Shown here: piece after piece, positions 1 to 8,812 of the stretch
Layout of the letters: every line of letters begins with the position of its first letter
Position numbering within the stretch: position 1 is the first letter of the stretch
Source: Oscillospiraceae bacterium
GTDB lineage: Bacteria; Bacillota; Clostridia; Oscillospirales; Ruminococcaceae
NCBI GenBank assembly: GCA_017436125.1
Contig: JAFSDS010000079.1
Location: 1 to 64,000, forward strand
Direction of reading: 5' to 3'
Length of the DNA stretch: 64,000 bases
Position numbers and translations under genes: made by a program
The notes under the pieces: model-generated
Databases searched by the model: none
Told to the model about the DNA's origin: nothing
Seen by the model: the letters and a program-made list of their open reading frames with translations, nothing else

Positions 1-389
1 CCGCAGAGCTTGATATGCCCACCGATAAAGTACGCGAGATCATGAGAGTTGCACAGGAGCCCGTTTCTCTTGAAACTCCTATCGGCGAAGAGGAAGACAG
101 CCATCTCGGCGACTTCATCCCCGATGACGACGCACCGGCACCGGCAGACGCAGCTTCCCATACTCTTCTTAAAGAACAGCTTGCGGACGTTCTTAAAACC
201 CTTACTCCCAGAGAAGAAAAAGTTCTTCGTCTTCGCTTCGGTCTTGATGACGGCCGCCCGAGAACCCTTGAGGAAGTCGGCAAGGAATTCAACGTAACCC
301 GTGAACGTATCCGTCAGATCGAAGCAAAAGCTCTTCGCAAGCTCCGTCATCCCAGCCGCAGCAAAAAACTTAAAGACTTTATCGACTGA
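1..389 (+). CDS. rpoD: RNA polymerase primary sigma factor, C-terminal part (runs off left edge)
   Basis: Only the last ~129 codons are present; the frame is open to base 3. The product directs RNA polymerase to housekeeping promoters. The visible part covers the end of region 3 ([18 protein letters not shown]) and all of region 4, with [15 protein letters not shown] followed by the -35-reading helix-turn-helix [18 protein letters not shown] and the usual C-terminus KLKDFID. These are near-invariant in RpoD/SigA proteins. It ends only 5 bp from the convergent BofC-like gene, and no clear terminator lies between them. Confidence 0.97.
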   Translation, partial: AELDMPTDKVREIMRVAQEPVSLETPIGEEEDSHLGDFIPDDDAPAPADAASHTLLKEQLADVLKTLTPREEKVLRLRFGLDDGRPRTLEEVGKEFNVTRERIRQIEAKALRKLRHPSRSKKLKDFID

Positions 390-394
390 TAAGA

Positions 395-730
395 TTAAGA
401 CATAAAATCCTCAAGAAGAAGCCGAAGCTCCTCTTTTGAAAAAATCTCTATCCCTTCCGAAAGACGTTTTTGGTCCTCCGGGGGAAGAGTTCTTGTTAAA
501 AAATCATATATTTCATTGGGATAGGGACTTTCTCCGATAAAAAGAGCCAGTTTTCCCTCATAGATGCCCAGAAGCAATTTTTCCGGCTTTGATTCTTCCG
601 AAACGGAGGTAACTTCTGCATCGGAAGGCTCGGTTTTTTCGTTTAAATATCCGTTTACCGCAAAAATTCCGGAAACCAGCGCCATAACGGTGATAAGAGC
701 CGCGGCGGTTATTGAAAGGCTGTGTTCCAA
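395..730 (-). CDS. Membrane-anchored protein with a BofC C-terminal-like domain
   Basis: A 111-residue protein with one N-terminal membrane segment (SITAAALITVMALVSGIFAV) and an outside domain. The C-terminal half (LLGIYEGKLALFIGESPYP, then a LPPEDQKRLSEGIEIFSKEEL stretch) resembles the C-terminal domain of BofC, a forespore intermembrane regulator of SpoIVB signalling. I chose the TTG start at 730 because AAAGGGGA lies 7 bases upstream; longer starts at 784/787 lack a ribosome site. The function is inferred from family resemblance only. It lies convergent to rpoD and divergent from the PBP gene. Confidence 0.55.
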   Translation of the reverse strand: MEHSLSITAAALITVMALVSGIFAVNGYLNEKTEPSDAEVTSVSEESKPEKLLLGIYEGKLALFIGESPYPNEIYDFLTRTLPPEDQKRLSEGIEIFSKEELRLLLEDFMS

Positions 731-780
731 AATAATATCCCCTTTCCGTTTTATTCCAATATGTATTTTTAACAGGTTGT

Positions 781-802
781 TCATCAAATAATCATTTGAT
801 GA
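781..802. promoter_or_regulatory. Perfect 9-bp inverted repeat beside a -10 box
   Basis: Arms TCATCAAAT and ATTTGATGA are separated by AATC. The right arm ends 3 bp before a TATAAT at 806-811 that could drive the penicillin-binding protein gene. The repeat therefore occupies the -35 position, which suits an operator. No regulator is identified. Confidence 0.4.
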
Positions 803-875
803 GGTATAATATAAATTATAGGCCTCCTTTGAAAAAAGGCGGCATCAGATTCCTCATAAAAAGGAGGACAGATAA

Positions 876-3071
876 ATGCAGTCTAAAAAGAATAATGACC
901 GCCCGAAGGAAACCCCCGTATGGCTTAAAATCATAAAGGGATTCTTCCGCTTTTTTGCAAGGGCATTGGTTACCGTGCTTTCCGTTATCATCATAAGCGG
1001 ATGCATTATCGGATGCGTTCTTGCAACGGTCATTCTCGGAATGGTCGATGACGCGGACGTTATCGATCTTGATCAGCTTGAGCTGAGCTATACCACAATA
1101 ATCTATACAAGGGATTCCGAAACCGGCGTTTATGTTGAGGATACCAAGCTTTACGGCGAAAGCGGAAAGCTTATCTGGGCCGACTATGACCAGTTCCCGG
1201 ATTATCTTATCGACACCGTTGTTGCTGCGGAGGACAAACGTTTTTGGCAGCACCAGGGCGTTGACTTTGCCCGTACTATCCAGGCGACCCTCAGCTTCCT
1301 TTCCGGCGGCGACAGCGGCGGCGGTTCCACCATAACCCAGCAGCTTATCAAAAACGTTACCGGCGCAAACGAGGTTCGTATCGACCGTAAAGTAAAAGAA
1401 ATATTCAACGCCCTTGCCCTTGAAAAGAGATATTCCAAGGAACAGATACTTGAGGCATATCTTAACGTTATCGCCCTTGGCTATAACACAAAAGGCGTTC
1501 AGGCTGCGGCAAATATGTATTATGACAAGGATATCTCCGAACTTACTCTTGCGGAATGTGCCGGACTTATTGCCATAACCAACAACCCCAGTATCTATGA
1601 ACCTTTCGGCCATCCGGAAAATAACAAGGGCCGCCGTGAGTATATCTTCAGCGAGATGCTCGAAGTCGGATACATTTCCCGCAGCGAATACGACGTTCTT
1701 GTTGAAACGGATATAGTTACCTCCAAAGGCCAGGTTACCGGAACTTCCTCCAGCAAATATACCTCCTGGTTCATCGACTATGTTATCGACGACGTTATCA
1801 GCGACCTTATGGATGAATACGGCTGGGATAAAAAGACTGCGGAATATAACCTCTATAACGGAGGCTACCGCGTCTATACCACCGTTGACAACCGCATCCA
1901 GAATATTGCGGAGGAATATTACGAGGATACCGAAAACTTTGAAAAAGTTCTCAACAAGGTCCAGCCGGATTCCGCTTTTGTTGTTCTCAACTATGACGGC
2001 GAAGTTGTTGCCATAGTCGGCGGCAAGGGCGAAAAAACCGGTTCCCGCCTTTTCAATATCGCGGCCCACGGCAAAAGACATATCGGTTCTACCATAAAAC
2101 CCATCTCATCCTATGCTCTTGCCATTGAAAATGACTTTATCACCTATTCCACCGTTATCACCGACGAACCTATCTATAAAGCCGGCGAAACCGTTGGAGG
2201 CACCACCTTTAAGGCCGACTGGCCCATCAACTATTACAAAGGCTATCTCGGCGATGTTACCGTTAAAGAGGCTGTTCAGCGCTCCATAAACACCATTCCG
2301 GTAAAGCTTGTTGAACATCTTACCCCGAGGACTGTTTTTGACTTCCTTACTCAGAAGCTTCATATCAGCACCCTTGTTGATTCCGGCGCAAACAACGACG
2401 TTGCCGTTGCGCCGATGGCTCTTGGTTCCTTTACCCAGGGTGTTTCCCCTATTGAGCTTGCGGGCGCATATCAGATGATAGGCAACGGCGGACTTTATAT
2501 TGAGCCCCATTCCTATACCGAAGTTCTTGACAGCGAGGGTGCGGTCGTTCTTAAAGCGAACACCGCTCCGGAGCGCGTTATCTCTTCCGAAACCGCTACC
2601 ATCCTCAATAAGCTCTGTCAGGCAGTTGTAAACTCCGCTCCCGGTACCGGTACTCCGGCAAACATTCCCGGATTTACCGTTGCAGGCAAGACCGGTTCTG
2701 CATCCGACAACACCGACCTTTGGTTCGTTGGAATGACCCCCCAGTATCTCGGCGTTGTATGGCTCGGTTATTCCGAGGGAATGAAAGAGATAGTTTATCA
2801 GACCTATCCCACCCCGAAGATCTGGAAATCCATCATGGCAGAAGTTATGAAAAACGAGGACCCCACCGTATCCTTCCCGGAAAGCAGCAACGTTGTTGCC
2901 GCAACCTATTGCACCCGTTCCGGCGACCTTGCGGGCAGCTCCTGCACACAAACCTCTACCGGCTGGTATAAGAAAGACAACATGCCCGGAACATGTTATG
3001 CCTGTTCCGGCGGCATCGGATTCTGGGAGGACGATGAAAATGACAACCCCGGAATCATTATCAACGGATAA
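876..3071 (+). CDS. Class A penicillin-binding protein (bifunctional transglycosylase/transpeptidase)
   Basis: A 731-residue enzyme that polymerises lipid II into glycan strands and cross-links the peptides outside the membrane. A cytoplasmic tail is followed by one membrane helix (about residues 31-57). The GT51 domain carries AAEDKRFWQHQGVD (about 115-128, catalytic Glu) and GGGSTITQQLIKN (about 147-159). The transpeptidase domain has the SxxK motif STIK (about 404), the SxN motif in RSINTIP (about 469) and AGKTGSA (about 603). The short C-terminus has four cysteines. AAAAGGAGG lies 9 bases before the ATG. The gene looks monocistronic, ending in a strong hairpin. Confidence 0.95.
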   Translation: MQSKKNNDRPKETPVWLKIIKGFFRFFARALVTVLSVIIISGCIIGCVLATVILGMVDDADVIDLDQLELSYTTIIYTRDSETGVYVEDTKLYGESGKLIWADYDQFPDYLIDTVVAAEDKRFWQHQGVDFARTIQATLSFLSGGDSGGGSTITQQLIKNVTGANEVRIDRKVKEIFNALALEKRYSKEQILEAYLNVIALGYNTKGVQAAANMYYDKDISELTLAECAGLIAITNNPSIYEPFGHPENNKGRREYIFSEMLEVGYISRSEYDVLVETDIVTSKGQVTGTSSSKYTSWFIDYVIDDVISDLMDEYGWDKKTAEYNLYNGGYRVYTTVDNRIQNIAEEYYEDTENFEKVLNKVQPDSAFVVLNYDGEVVAIVGGKGEKTGSRLFNIAAHGKRHIGSTIKPISSYALAIENDFITYSTVITDEPIYKAGETVGGTTFKADWPINYYKGYLGDVTVKEAVQRSINTIPVKLVEHLTPRTVFDFLTQKLHISTLVDSGANNDVAVAPMALGSFTQGVSPIELAGAYQMIGNGGLYIEPHSYTEVLDSEGAVVLKANTAPERVISSETATILNKLCQAVVNSAPGTGTPANIPGFTVAGKTGSASDNTDLWFVGMTPQYLGVVWLGYSEGMKEIVYQTYPTPKIWKSIMAEVMKNEDPTVSFPESSNVVAATYCTRSGDLAGSSCTQTSTGWYKKDNMPGTCYACSGGIGFWEDDENDNPGIIING

Positions 3072-3088
3072 TATAATATTGTTATAAT

Positions 3089-3128
3089 AAAAAAGCGCTT
3101 TTCCTTTAAAAAGGAACGGCGCTTTTTT
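3089..3128 (+). terminator. Rho-independent terminator after the class A PBP gene
   Basis: AAAAGCGC pairs with GCGCTTTT around an inner TTCCTTT/AAGGAA stem, followed by a T run. It begins 18 bp after the stop codon. Confidence 0.85.
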
Positions 3129-3150
3129 GTTTTGTGTTTTTATCCGCTTA

Positions 3151-3190
3151 CATTTTCCGCTCGGTTCTGTAGGGGCGGTCGCCCGCAAAA
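3151..3190. repeat. Dispersed intergenic repeat, family A (copy 1)
   Basis: CATTTTCCGCTCGGTTCTG followed by TAGGGGCGG and GCCCGCAA. A close copy is at 55978-56023. Both sit directly behind a terminator. Neither codes for protein. Confidence 0.6.
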
Positions 3191-3204
3191 CTGCTGATGT
3201 GAAT

Positions 3205-3233
3205 TTGACATGTTCTGTTTTTCGTAATATAAT
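3205..3233 (+). promoter_or_regulatory. Sigma-A promoter for the MATE exporter gene
   Basis: TTGACA (3205-3210), 17-bp spacer, TATAAT (3228-3233): consensus in both boxes and spacing, 48 bp before the start codon. Confidence 0.85.
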
Positions 3234-3280
3234 TATCCTCGGTTTTGATTTTTTTAATAAAACGGAGGCGATTTTTAAAA

Positions 3281-4642
3281 ATGGCTTCATCAGCTTCTCC
3301 GAAGCGCATTGACATGACCCAGGGTTCCATCTGGAAATGTATGATAAACTTCGCGATACCGGTTTTTATCGGCCATCTTTTTCAGCAGCTTTATAACACC
3401 GCCGACAGCATCATAGTCGGCAACTTTGTCGGCAAAGAGGCCCTTGCGGCGGTTTCTTCCAGCGGAAACCTTATCTTTATGATGACCGGCTTTTTTATGG
3501 GTCTTTGCATGGGCGCCGGCGTTATAATAAGCCGCTATCTTGGCGCAAGGGATTTTGAAAAAATGCGCAAGGCGATACACACCGCCGTTGCCTTTGCCCT
3601 TTGCTGCGGACTTACCCTTTCAATACTCGGTCTTTGGCTTGCGCCAAAGCTTCTTGTTCTTATGAAAACGCCGGAAAATGTTTTGCCCCTTTCCATAACA
3701 TATTTCCGCATATACTTTTTCGGCAGCTTTTTCTCTCTTACCTATAACGTCTGCGCGGGAATTTTGCAGGCTGTGGGCGATTCCAAAAGCCCTCTTCGTT
3801 TTCTTATAATCGCTTCATTTACAAACGTCATCCTTGACCTTGTTTTTGTTGGAGCATTGGATTTTGGTGTTGCGGGCGCCGCTATCGCAACAGTTCTCAG
3901 CCAGATGCTCAGCGCATTCCTCGGATTCAGAAAACTTCTTCGAAGCGAGGGCGATTATCAGCTCCATATCAAGCAAATCTGCTTTGACTTTGCAAGGCTT
4001 AAAGAAATCCTTCATCAGGGCATCCCCTCGGGCGTTCAGAACTCCATTATCTCCATTGCTAACGTTGTTGTTCAGTCCAACATAAATGCCTTTGGCGACG
4101 ATGCTATGGCCGGCTGCGGCGCATATTCCAAAATCGAAGGATTCATCTTCCTTCCCATCATGGCTTTTTCCGCCGCAATTACCACCTTCATCAGCCAGAA
4201 CCTTGGCGCAGGAAATCACGAACGCGCGCTCAAGGGTTCCCGCTTTGGCGTTTTCGGAGCAATGGCTTCCGCCGAGGGACTTGGCGCCGTTCTCTGGCTA
4301 ATCTGTCCCTGGGTCATTCCCCTTTTCAACAGCGACCCCGCTGTTGTTGAAATCGGCGTTAACCAGATGAGGACAGAATCCATTTTCTTTTTTGCCCTTG
4401 CTTTTGCCCATGCTGTTTCCGCGGTAATGCGCGGGGCAGGAAGAGCAAAAATGCCCATGTATACCATGCTTCTTTGCTGGTGCATCATCCGTGTGACCTA
4501 TATCACCGTTGCGGTTCAGTTCTTCCCTGTTATCAACACCGTTTACTGGGCATATCCAATCACCTGGCTTCTCAGCTGCATTATTTTTGCTTATTATTAT
4601 TTTAAAGGTGACTGGATCCACACATACGACTATGCCGCATAA
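3281..4642 (+). CDS. MATE family efflux transporter
   Basis: A 453-residue integral membrane protein with about 12 hydrophobic helices. MATE proteins export drugs or metabolites using a Na+ or H+ gradient. The N-terminus (MTQGSIWKCMINFAIPVFIG, then LFQQLYNTADSIIVGNFVG) is typical of the family, and the two halves show the expected internal similarity. The ATG at 3281 lies after ACGGAGGCG with a slightly long spacer; a longer frame from 3245 would add a basic stretch lacking a ribosome site. It has its own consensus promoter and terminator. Substrate cannot be told. Confidence 0.93.
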   Translation: MASSASPKRIDMTQGSIWKCMINFAIPVFIGHLFQQLYNTADSIIVGNFVGKEALAAVSSSGNLIFMMTGFFMGLCMGAGVIISRYLGARDFEKMRKAIHTAVAFALCCGLTLSILGLWLAPKLLVLMKTPENVLPLSITYFRIYFFGSFFSLTYNVCAGILQAVGDSKSPLRFLIIASFTNVILDLVFVGALDFGVAGAAIATVLSQMLSAFLGFRKLLRSEGDYQLHIKQICFDFARLKEILHQGIPSGVQNSIISIANVVVQSNINAFGDDAMAGCGAYSKIEGFIFLPIMAFSAAITTFISQNLGAGNHERALKGSRFGVFGAMASAEGLGAVLWLICPWVIPLFNSDPAVVEIGVNQMRTESIFFFALAFAHAVSAVMRGAGRAKMPMYTMLLCWCIIRVTYITVAVQFFPVINTVYWAYPITWLLSCIIFAYYYFKGDWIHTYDYAA

Positions 4643-4658
4643 AAGAAAAACACATTTA

Positions 4659-4690
4659 AAAAGGCACTTCGAAAAGAAGTGCCTTTTTTG
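4659..4690 (+). terminator. Terminator after the MATE gene
   Basis: AAGGCACTTC and GAAGTGCCTT form a 10-bp stem with a T run on the right. Confidence 0.88.
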
Positions 4691-4884
4691 TTTTCTGTTA
4701 TTATAAAAGATTTCTATATAACCGCAGAGGCAGATATCATAAGCCCGCAAAAGGTTTTTCCTTAAAAACAATAATATAAATCTTTTTCGGAATAAAATGC
4801 TGCGTTTTTTTACAAAAAAACACTTATTTATTGAAGATGTATATAAAAAGCGGTATGATTGAAGCGGAAAGTGAAGTGATTTTC

Positions 4885-5445
4885 ATGATAACAATGATGA
4901 TTGCCGCCATAGAAAACGATTTTCAGCGGGAATATATGGCGGAAATATATGAAAAATATTACGGCGCAATGCTTAAAAAAGCAAAAACATATATTTCGGA
5001 TGAGGAAGAAGCAGAAGAACTTGTTCAGGACGTTTTTATAAAAATGATCGAGCGGGTGGATTCCGTCATGGAGGTCGAAAAGAAAAAACTTGCGGCCTAT
5101 CTTATGAGCGCGGTTAAATTCACCGCTTTCAATAAATACCGCAAACAGAAAACCGTGAGCAAATACATGACTTTTGTTGATGAAGAGCAGGAGGACGTTG
5201 AGCTTTTGCGAGATGAAAACGCTCTTCCGGAGGAGCTTTTTATCAGAAAAGAAGCGGTTTCGGAGCTTGAATCCGCCCTTGAAGAAATTCCGGAAAAATA
5301 TAAGAACATATTGGAATATAAATATATTCTCGGCCTTTCGGATGAGGAAATCGGGCAAAAATTCGGAATTTCTGAAAAAAGCGTCCGTTCCTGCTTAACA
5401 AGGGCAAGAAGAAAAGCCTATTCCGTTTTGAAAGGGGGCGAATGA
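4885..5445 (+). CDS. ECF-type RNA polymerase sigma factor
   Basis: About 186 residues. Region 2 is MAEIYEKYYGAMLKKAKTYI with EEAEELVQDVFIKM; region 4 is IPEKYKNILEYKYILGLSDE followed by the DNA-binding helices EIGQKFGISEKSVRSCLTRARRKA. Such factors redirect polymerase to a small regulon in response to envelope or other signals. Upstream in-frame ATGs at 4831 and 4855 exist; I prefer 4885, although its ribosome site is weak. The next gene starts 2 bases after the stop codon, so the two are co-transcribed and that gene is the probable anti-sigma factor. Confidence 0.85.
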   Translation: MITMMIAAIENDFQREYMAEIYEKYYGAMLKKAKTYISDEEEAEELVQDVFIKMIERVDSVMEVEKKKLAAYLMSAVKFTAFNKYRKQKTVSKYMTFVDEEQEDVELLRDENALPEELFIRKEAVSELESALEEIPEKYKNILEYKYILGLSDEEIGQKFGISEKSVRSCLTRARRKAYSVLKGGE

Positions 5446-5446
5446 T

Positions 5447-6940
5447 ATGTCTGAAAAATACGGCCTTTCAAATAAAGCAATAACAGAAGAATATGAGGAC
5501 CTTATTTTCAGAAAGGTCATGGCCCGGTATGCGGAAAACCAAAGCGAAAAAATAGAGGAGGAAATTGCCGCGGAAAACGCCGCCGCGGATAAAAACATTC
5601 TTCGGAAGCTTTTTGGAAAAAAAGAACGCCGCGAAAACGCCGCGACCCTTTGGAAATATGGCAAAAAGCTCATAACCGCCGCGGCAATGGTTGTTTTTGT
5701 GGGCGTTGTTTCTGTTTCCTCCGTTGTTGTTGCCTCCGCAGAGGCAAGGGAAGCCATTGCGGAATATCTTTATTCGCTGATTATCAAAGATGAGGGAAAC
5801 AAAATTGTGGTATCTTCCGGACAGCATGAAGATATTCGTACGCATCGCTATGTATTAAGCTATATTCCCGATGGATATCATCTTTCTGAAAGTTCTCCGA
5901 ACGGTGGAGATGGCAGGATTGATTTTTATTCCAGCGGAGAAGAGGAATTTGCGTTTATCGAAAATATAAACGAAATTTGGACGGTTCCGGAAGCCTATGA
6001 AGGAGAAGAGATTGAAATTGAAACAATAGAAGACCGGACGATTTACATTATAAGCTATGCAGATAATCGTATATCGTTAAAATGGCTTGAAGAAGATGCG
6101 ATTCTTTCAATAGACGGTTCGCAGGACAACAGGGGCGTTCTTTTCGATATCATGGAAGGGGTAGTTTTCAACGAAAAATACGAAGGGGAACGTACGCCCA
6201 TAGAAATCGCCGAAGAAGTCCCCGAAGAACTTCAAGAAGAACTTTCCGAGAAAGAGCGTCTTGGTCTTGAACATTACAATTGGGACGGGGCATGGATGCC
6301 CACATATATTCCCGAAGGCTATGCTTGTGATATATCCGGTGGATCCAGCTCCGGAGTATATCATGTAAACTATATAGATGGGGATAATTATATTATAATC
6401 GAACAGAGAAACAAGGATTATATTCTTTCGGCCGAAGAAGAGTTTGAGAGTCCGATAAGCGGTTATTTCGCGAGCGGAGATGAAGTGTATTATACCGTTT
6501 GGATAGTTGATAATACCTTAATAAGCATCATTTCAAACCGTGCGGAAGTTCTTGAAATAGCAAAAGGAATGGTTCCCTCGGAACACATTCCTGAAAAGCG
6601 TTATTTAGGAAAATGTTATGCTTTGCAGTACATTCCGGAAGGGTTCATTCTTACCGAAGAATATGACAGCAAAACCTCAAGATATGAAACATATACAAAC
6701 GGCGACCTTTTCTTTAGTTTTAAGCAGCGCGGAACATCTGTTGTTGCAAATATTCCTACGGAATATGATGAACAGAAAACCATAATGATAGGCGAAAGTG
6801 AAGCTCTATATACGAGATTTATGGACGTAACCGAGTTGTTCTGGTACACCGAAGACGGATTTTTCAGATTCAGTTATAATATACCCGACGAAGAAATCTT
6901 CAAAATAATCGACAGCCTTGCTCCTGTTGAACAAGAATAA
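5447..6940 (+). CDS. Membrane-anchored anti-sigma-like protein with three DUF4367-like repeats
   Basis: A 497-residue protein: a cytoplasmic N-terminus (about 1-73) suited to binding the sigma factor, one membrane helix (about 74-97) and a large outside part. The outside part repeats a module that starts with SYIPDGY (about 138), TYIPEGY (about 284) and QYIPEGF (about 394), resembling the DUF4367 domain common in Firmicute proteins encoded beside ECF sigma genes. AAAGGGGGCGAATGAT precedes the ATG. The sensing role is inferred from position and topology; no canonical anti-sigma zinc motif is seen. Confidence 0.7.
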   Translation: MSEKYGLSNKAITEEYEDLIFRKVMARYAENQSEKIEEEIAAENAAADKNILRKLFGKKERRENAATLWKYGKKLITAAAMVVFVGVVSVSSVVVASAEAREAIAEYLYSLIIKDEGNKIVVSSGQHEDIRTHRYVLSYIPDGYHLSESSPNGGDGRIDFYSSGEEEFAFIENINEIWTVPEAYEGEEIEIETIEDRTIYIISYADNRISLKWLEEDAILSIDGSQDNRGVLFDIMEGVVFNEKYEGERTPIEIAEEVPEELQEELSEKERLGLEHYNWDGAWMPTYIPEGYACDISGGSSSGVYHVNYIDGDNYIIIEQRNKDYILSAEEEFESPISGYFASGDEVYYTVWIVDNTLISIISNRAEVLEIAKGMVPSEHIPEKRYLGKCYALQYIPEGFILTEEYDSKTSRYETYTNGDLFFSFKQRGTSVVANIPTEYDEQKTIMIGESEALYTRFMDVTELFWYTEDGFFRFSYNIPDEEIFKIIDSLAPVEQE

Positions 6941-6970
6941 AGCCCTGTGCTCAAACTTAAAAAACGCAAA

Positions 6971-7005
6971 AGTCCCGTGCTCAAAATTGAGCACGGGACT
7001 TTTTG
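6971..7005. terminator. Bidirectional terminator between convergent operons
   Basis: A 14-bp perfect stem, AGTCCCGTGCTCAA / TTGAGCACGGGACT, with A runs left and T runs right. It can end both the sigma operon and the hydrogenase operon. Confidence 0.85.
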
Positions 7006-7028
7006 CTTTTGGGATTAGTTGGGAGAAA

Positions 7029-8798
7029 TCAATCTCTGAAAGGCTCGCGGCCTTTATAAGTGGTGTGGAGAAGTTCGTGGGCTTTATGGGAGTTCGGCTC
7101 GCCGAGGAATTCTTCATAAAGTTTCTGAACCTGGGTGTTCTTATGGCTCTGGCGAAGAACGTTTCTCTGGTCCTCGGAATAAAGTGCGGAAGCGCGCTTC
7201 TGCATATAGGTATCAAGAATATCGTGGTCCTCGTTGGGAAGGAATACGGGGCGAACATAGGGCTGGCCGCCGCCGTTGATGCATCCGCCGGGGCAGCCCA
7301 TGATTTCGATGAACTGATAGGGGCTTTCGCCTTTGCGGATCTGGTCCATAAGGACTTTTGCATTTTTCATGCCGTGGGCAACAGCAAAACGAAGGATCTT
7401 GCCGTTGATTTCGATCTGGGATTCTTTGATGCCGTCAAATCCGCGTACGGAAGTGAATGCGATGGCGCCGTGCTCTTTACCGGTAAGAACGTGGTAAACG
7501 GTACGGAGAGCTGCTTCCATAACGCCGCCGGTTACGCCGAAGATAACGCCTGCGCCGGATGCTTCGCCCATGATGTCGGCATCGAATTCCTCATCCGGAA
7601 GCTTGTTGAAAACGATACCGCTGCGGCGGATCATTTCTGCAAGTTCGCGGGTAGTAAGAACGGCGTCAACATCTTTAAGGCCGTCTTCATTTACCATTTC
7701 GGGACGCTCTTTTTCAAATTTCTTTGCGGTGCAGGGCATGATGGATACAACAAAGATATCTTTGGGATCGATGCCATTCTTTTCTGCATAATAAGATTTG
7801 ATGATTGCGCCCTGCATCTGGTGGGGAGATTTGCAGGAAGAAAGGTGATCGAGCTGATCTGCGTAATAGGTTTCGCAATAGTTTACCCAGCCGGGGGAGC
7901 AGGAAGTGATCATCGGAAGAACGCCGCCGTTCTGCATACGGCCGAGAAGCTCGGTTCCCTCTTCCATGATGGTAAGGTCTGCGCCGAAGTCGGTGTCATA
8001 AACTTTTTCAAAGCCGAGGCGGCGAAGTGCGGCAACCATTTTTCCGGTAACAGCGGTGCCGATGGGCATTCCGAATTCTTCGCCAAGTGCTGCGCGGACT
8101 GCCGGGGCGGTCTGAACGATAACATGGCGGCCGAGGGACATTGCATGGTCAACCTTTTCAATTTCGGATTTGAGCATGAGAGCACCGGTAGGACATACGG
8201 AAACGCACTGTCCGCAAAGTATGCAGGGGGATTTATCGAAAGATCTGTTTCCGGCAGGGCCGACTATGGCGTTAAAGCCGCGGTTTTCAAAACCGAGAAC
8301 GCCGTTTCCGTGGGCGTTTTTACATCTTGCAATGCAGCGTCCGCAAAGAATGCATTTGCTGGTGTCGCGAACGATGGAAGGGTTAAGTTCATCAATGGTT
8401 ACCGGGGTCTGGGAACCTTTGAACATTTCGGGTCTTGCGCCGGTAAGTTTTGCAACATGGAGAAGTTCGCATTTTCCGTTTTTGTCACACTGCTGGCAGT
8501 TTACGGAATGGTTGGAAAGAAGAAGTTCAACGGAAGTTCTTCTTGCGGCGGTTGCTTTCGGGGAGGAAATGCTGATTTCCATTCCTTCGAAAACGGGGAA
8601 AACGCAGGAAGCAACGAGGCTTCTCATTCCTTTAACTTCAACAAGACAAACACGGCAGGAACCCTGGTTGCATTCGCCGTGGTTAAAGTCGCAGAGAGAA
8701 GGAATCTCATATCCGCAGGCTCTTGCGGCGTCGATTACGGTAAGGCCTTCTTCAACCTGATAAGGATGGCCTTCGATTTTTATATTGATTTTGCTCAT
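7029..8798 (-). CDS. hydA: [FeFe] hydrogenase catalytic subunit (HydA/HndD type)
   Basis: A 589-residue cytoplasmic enzyme that reduces protons or oxidises H2. An N-terminal [2Fe-2S] domain (CNQGSCRVCLVEVKG) is followed by a His/Cys cluster region (HSVNCQQCDKNGKCEL) and two [4Fe-4S] motifs (CILCGRCIARC, CILCGQCVSVCPTGA). The H-cluster motifs are L1 TSCSPGW (about 296), L2 MPCTAKKFE (about 352) and L3 MGCPGGCINGGGQP (about 499). L1 has Ser where most such enzymes have the second Cys of TSCCP. It lies 14 bp after hydB in the order hydC-hydB-hydA, the layout of trimeric NAD(H)/ferredoxin bifurcating hydrogenases. Bifurcation itself is inferred from that layout. Confidence 0.95.
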   Translation of the reverse strand: MSKINIKIEGHPYQVEEGLTVIDAARACGYEIPSLCDFNHGECNQGSCRVCLVEVKGMRSLVASCVFPVFEGMEISISSPKATAARRTSVELLLSNHSVNCQQCDKNGKCELLHVAKLTGARPEMFKGSQTPVTIDELNPSIVRDTSKCILCGRCIARCKNAHGNGVLGFENRGFNAIVGPAGNRSFDKSPCILCGQCVSVCPTGALMLKSEIEKVDHAMSLGRHVIVQTAPAVRAALGEEFGMPIGTAVTGKMVAALRRLGFEKVYDTDFGADLTIMEEGTELLGRMQNGGVLPMITSCSPGWVNYCETYYADQLDHLSSCKSPHQMQGAIIKSYYAEKNGIDPKDIFVVSIMPCTAKKFEKERPEMVNEDGLKDVDAVLTTRELAEMIRRSGIVFNKLPDEEFDADIMGEASGAGVIFGVTGGVMEAALRTVYHVLTGKEHGAIAFTSVRGFDGIKESQIEINGKILRFAVAHGMKNAKVLMDQIRKGESPYQFIEIMGCPGGCINGGGQPYVRPVFLPNEDHDILDTYMQKRASALYSEDQRNVLRQSHKNTQVQKLYEEFLGEPNSHKAHELLHTTYKGREPFRD

Positions 8799-8812
8799 TT
8801 TTTATGCCCTCC

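Noticed and set aside
816..2081. Long minus-strand frame opposite the class A PBP gene
   Set aside because: It is the antisense shadow of a clear PBP with all motifs; it has no ribosome site and Gly/Ala/Phe-rich content typical of reversed coding DNA.
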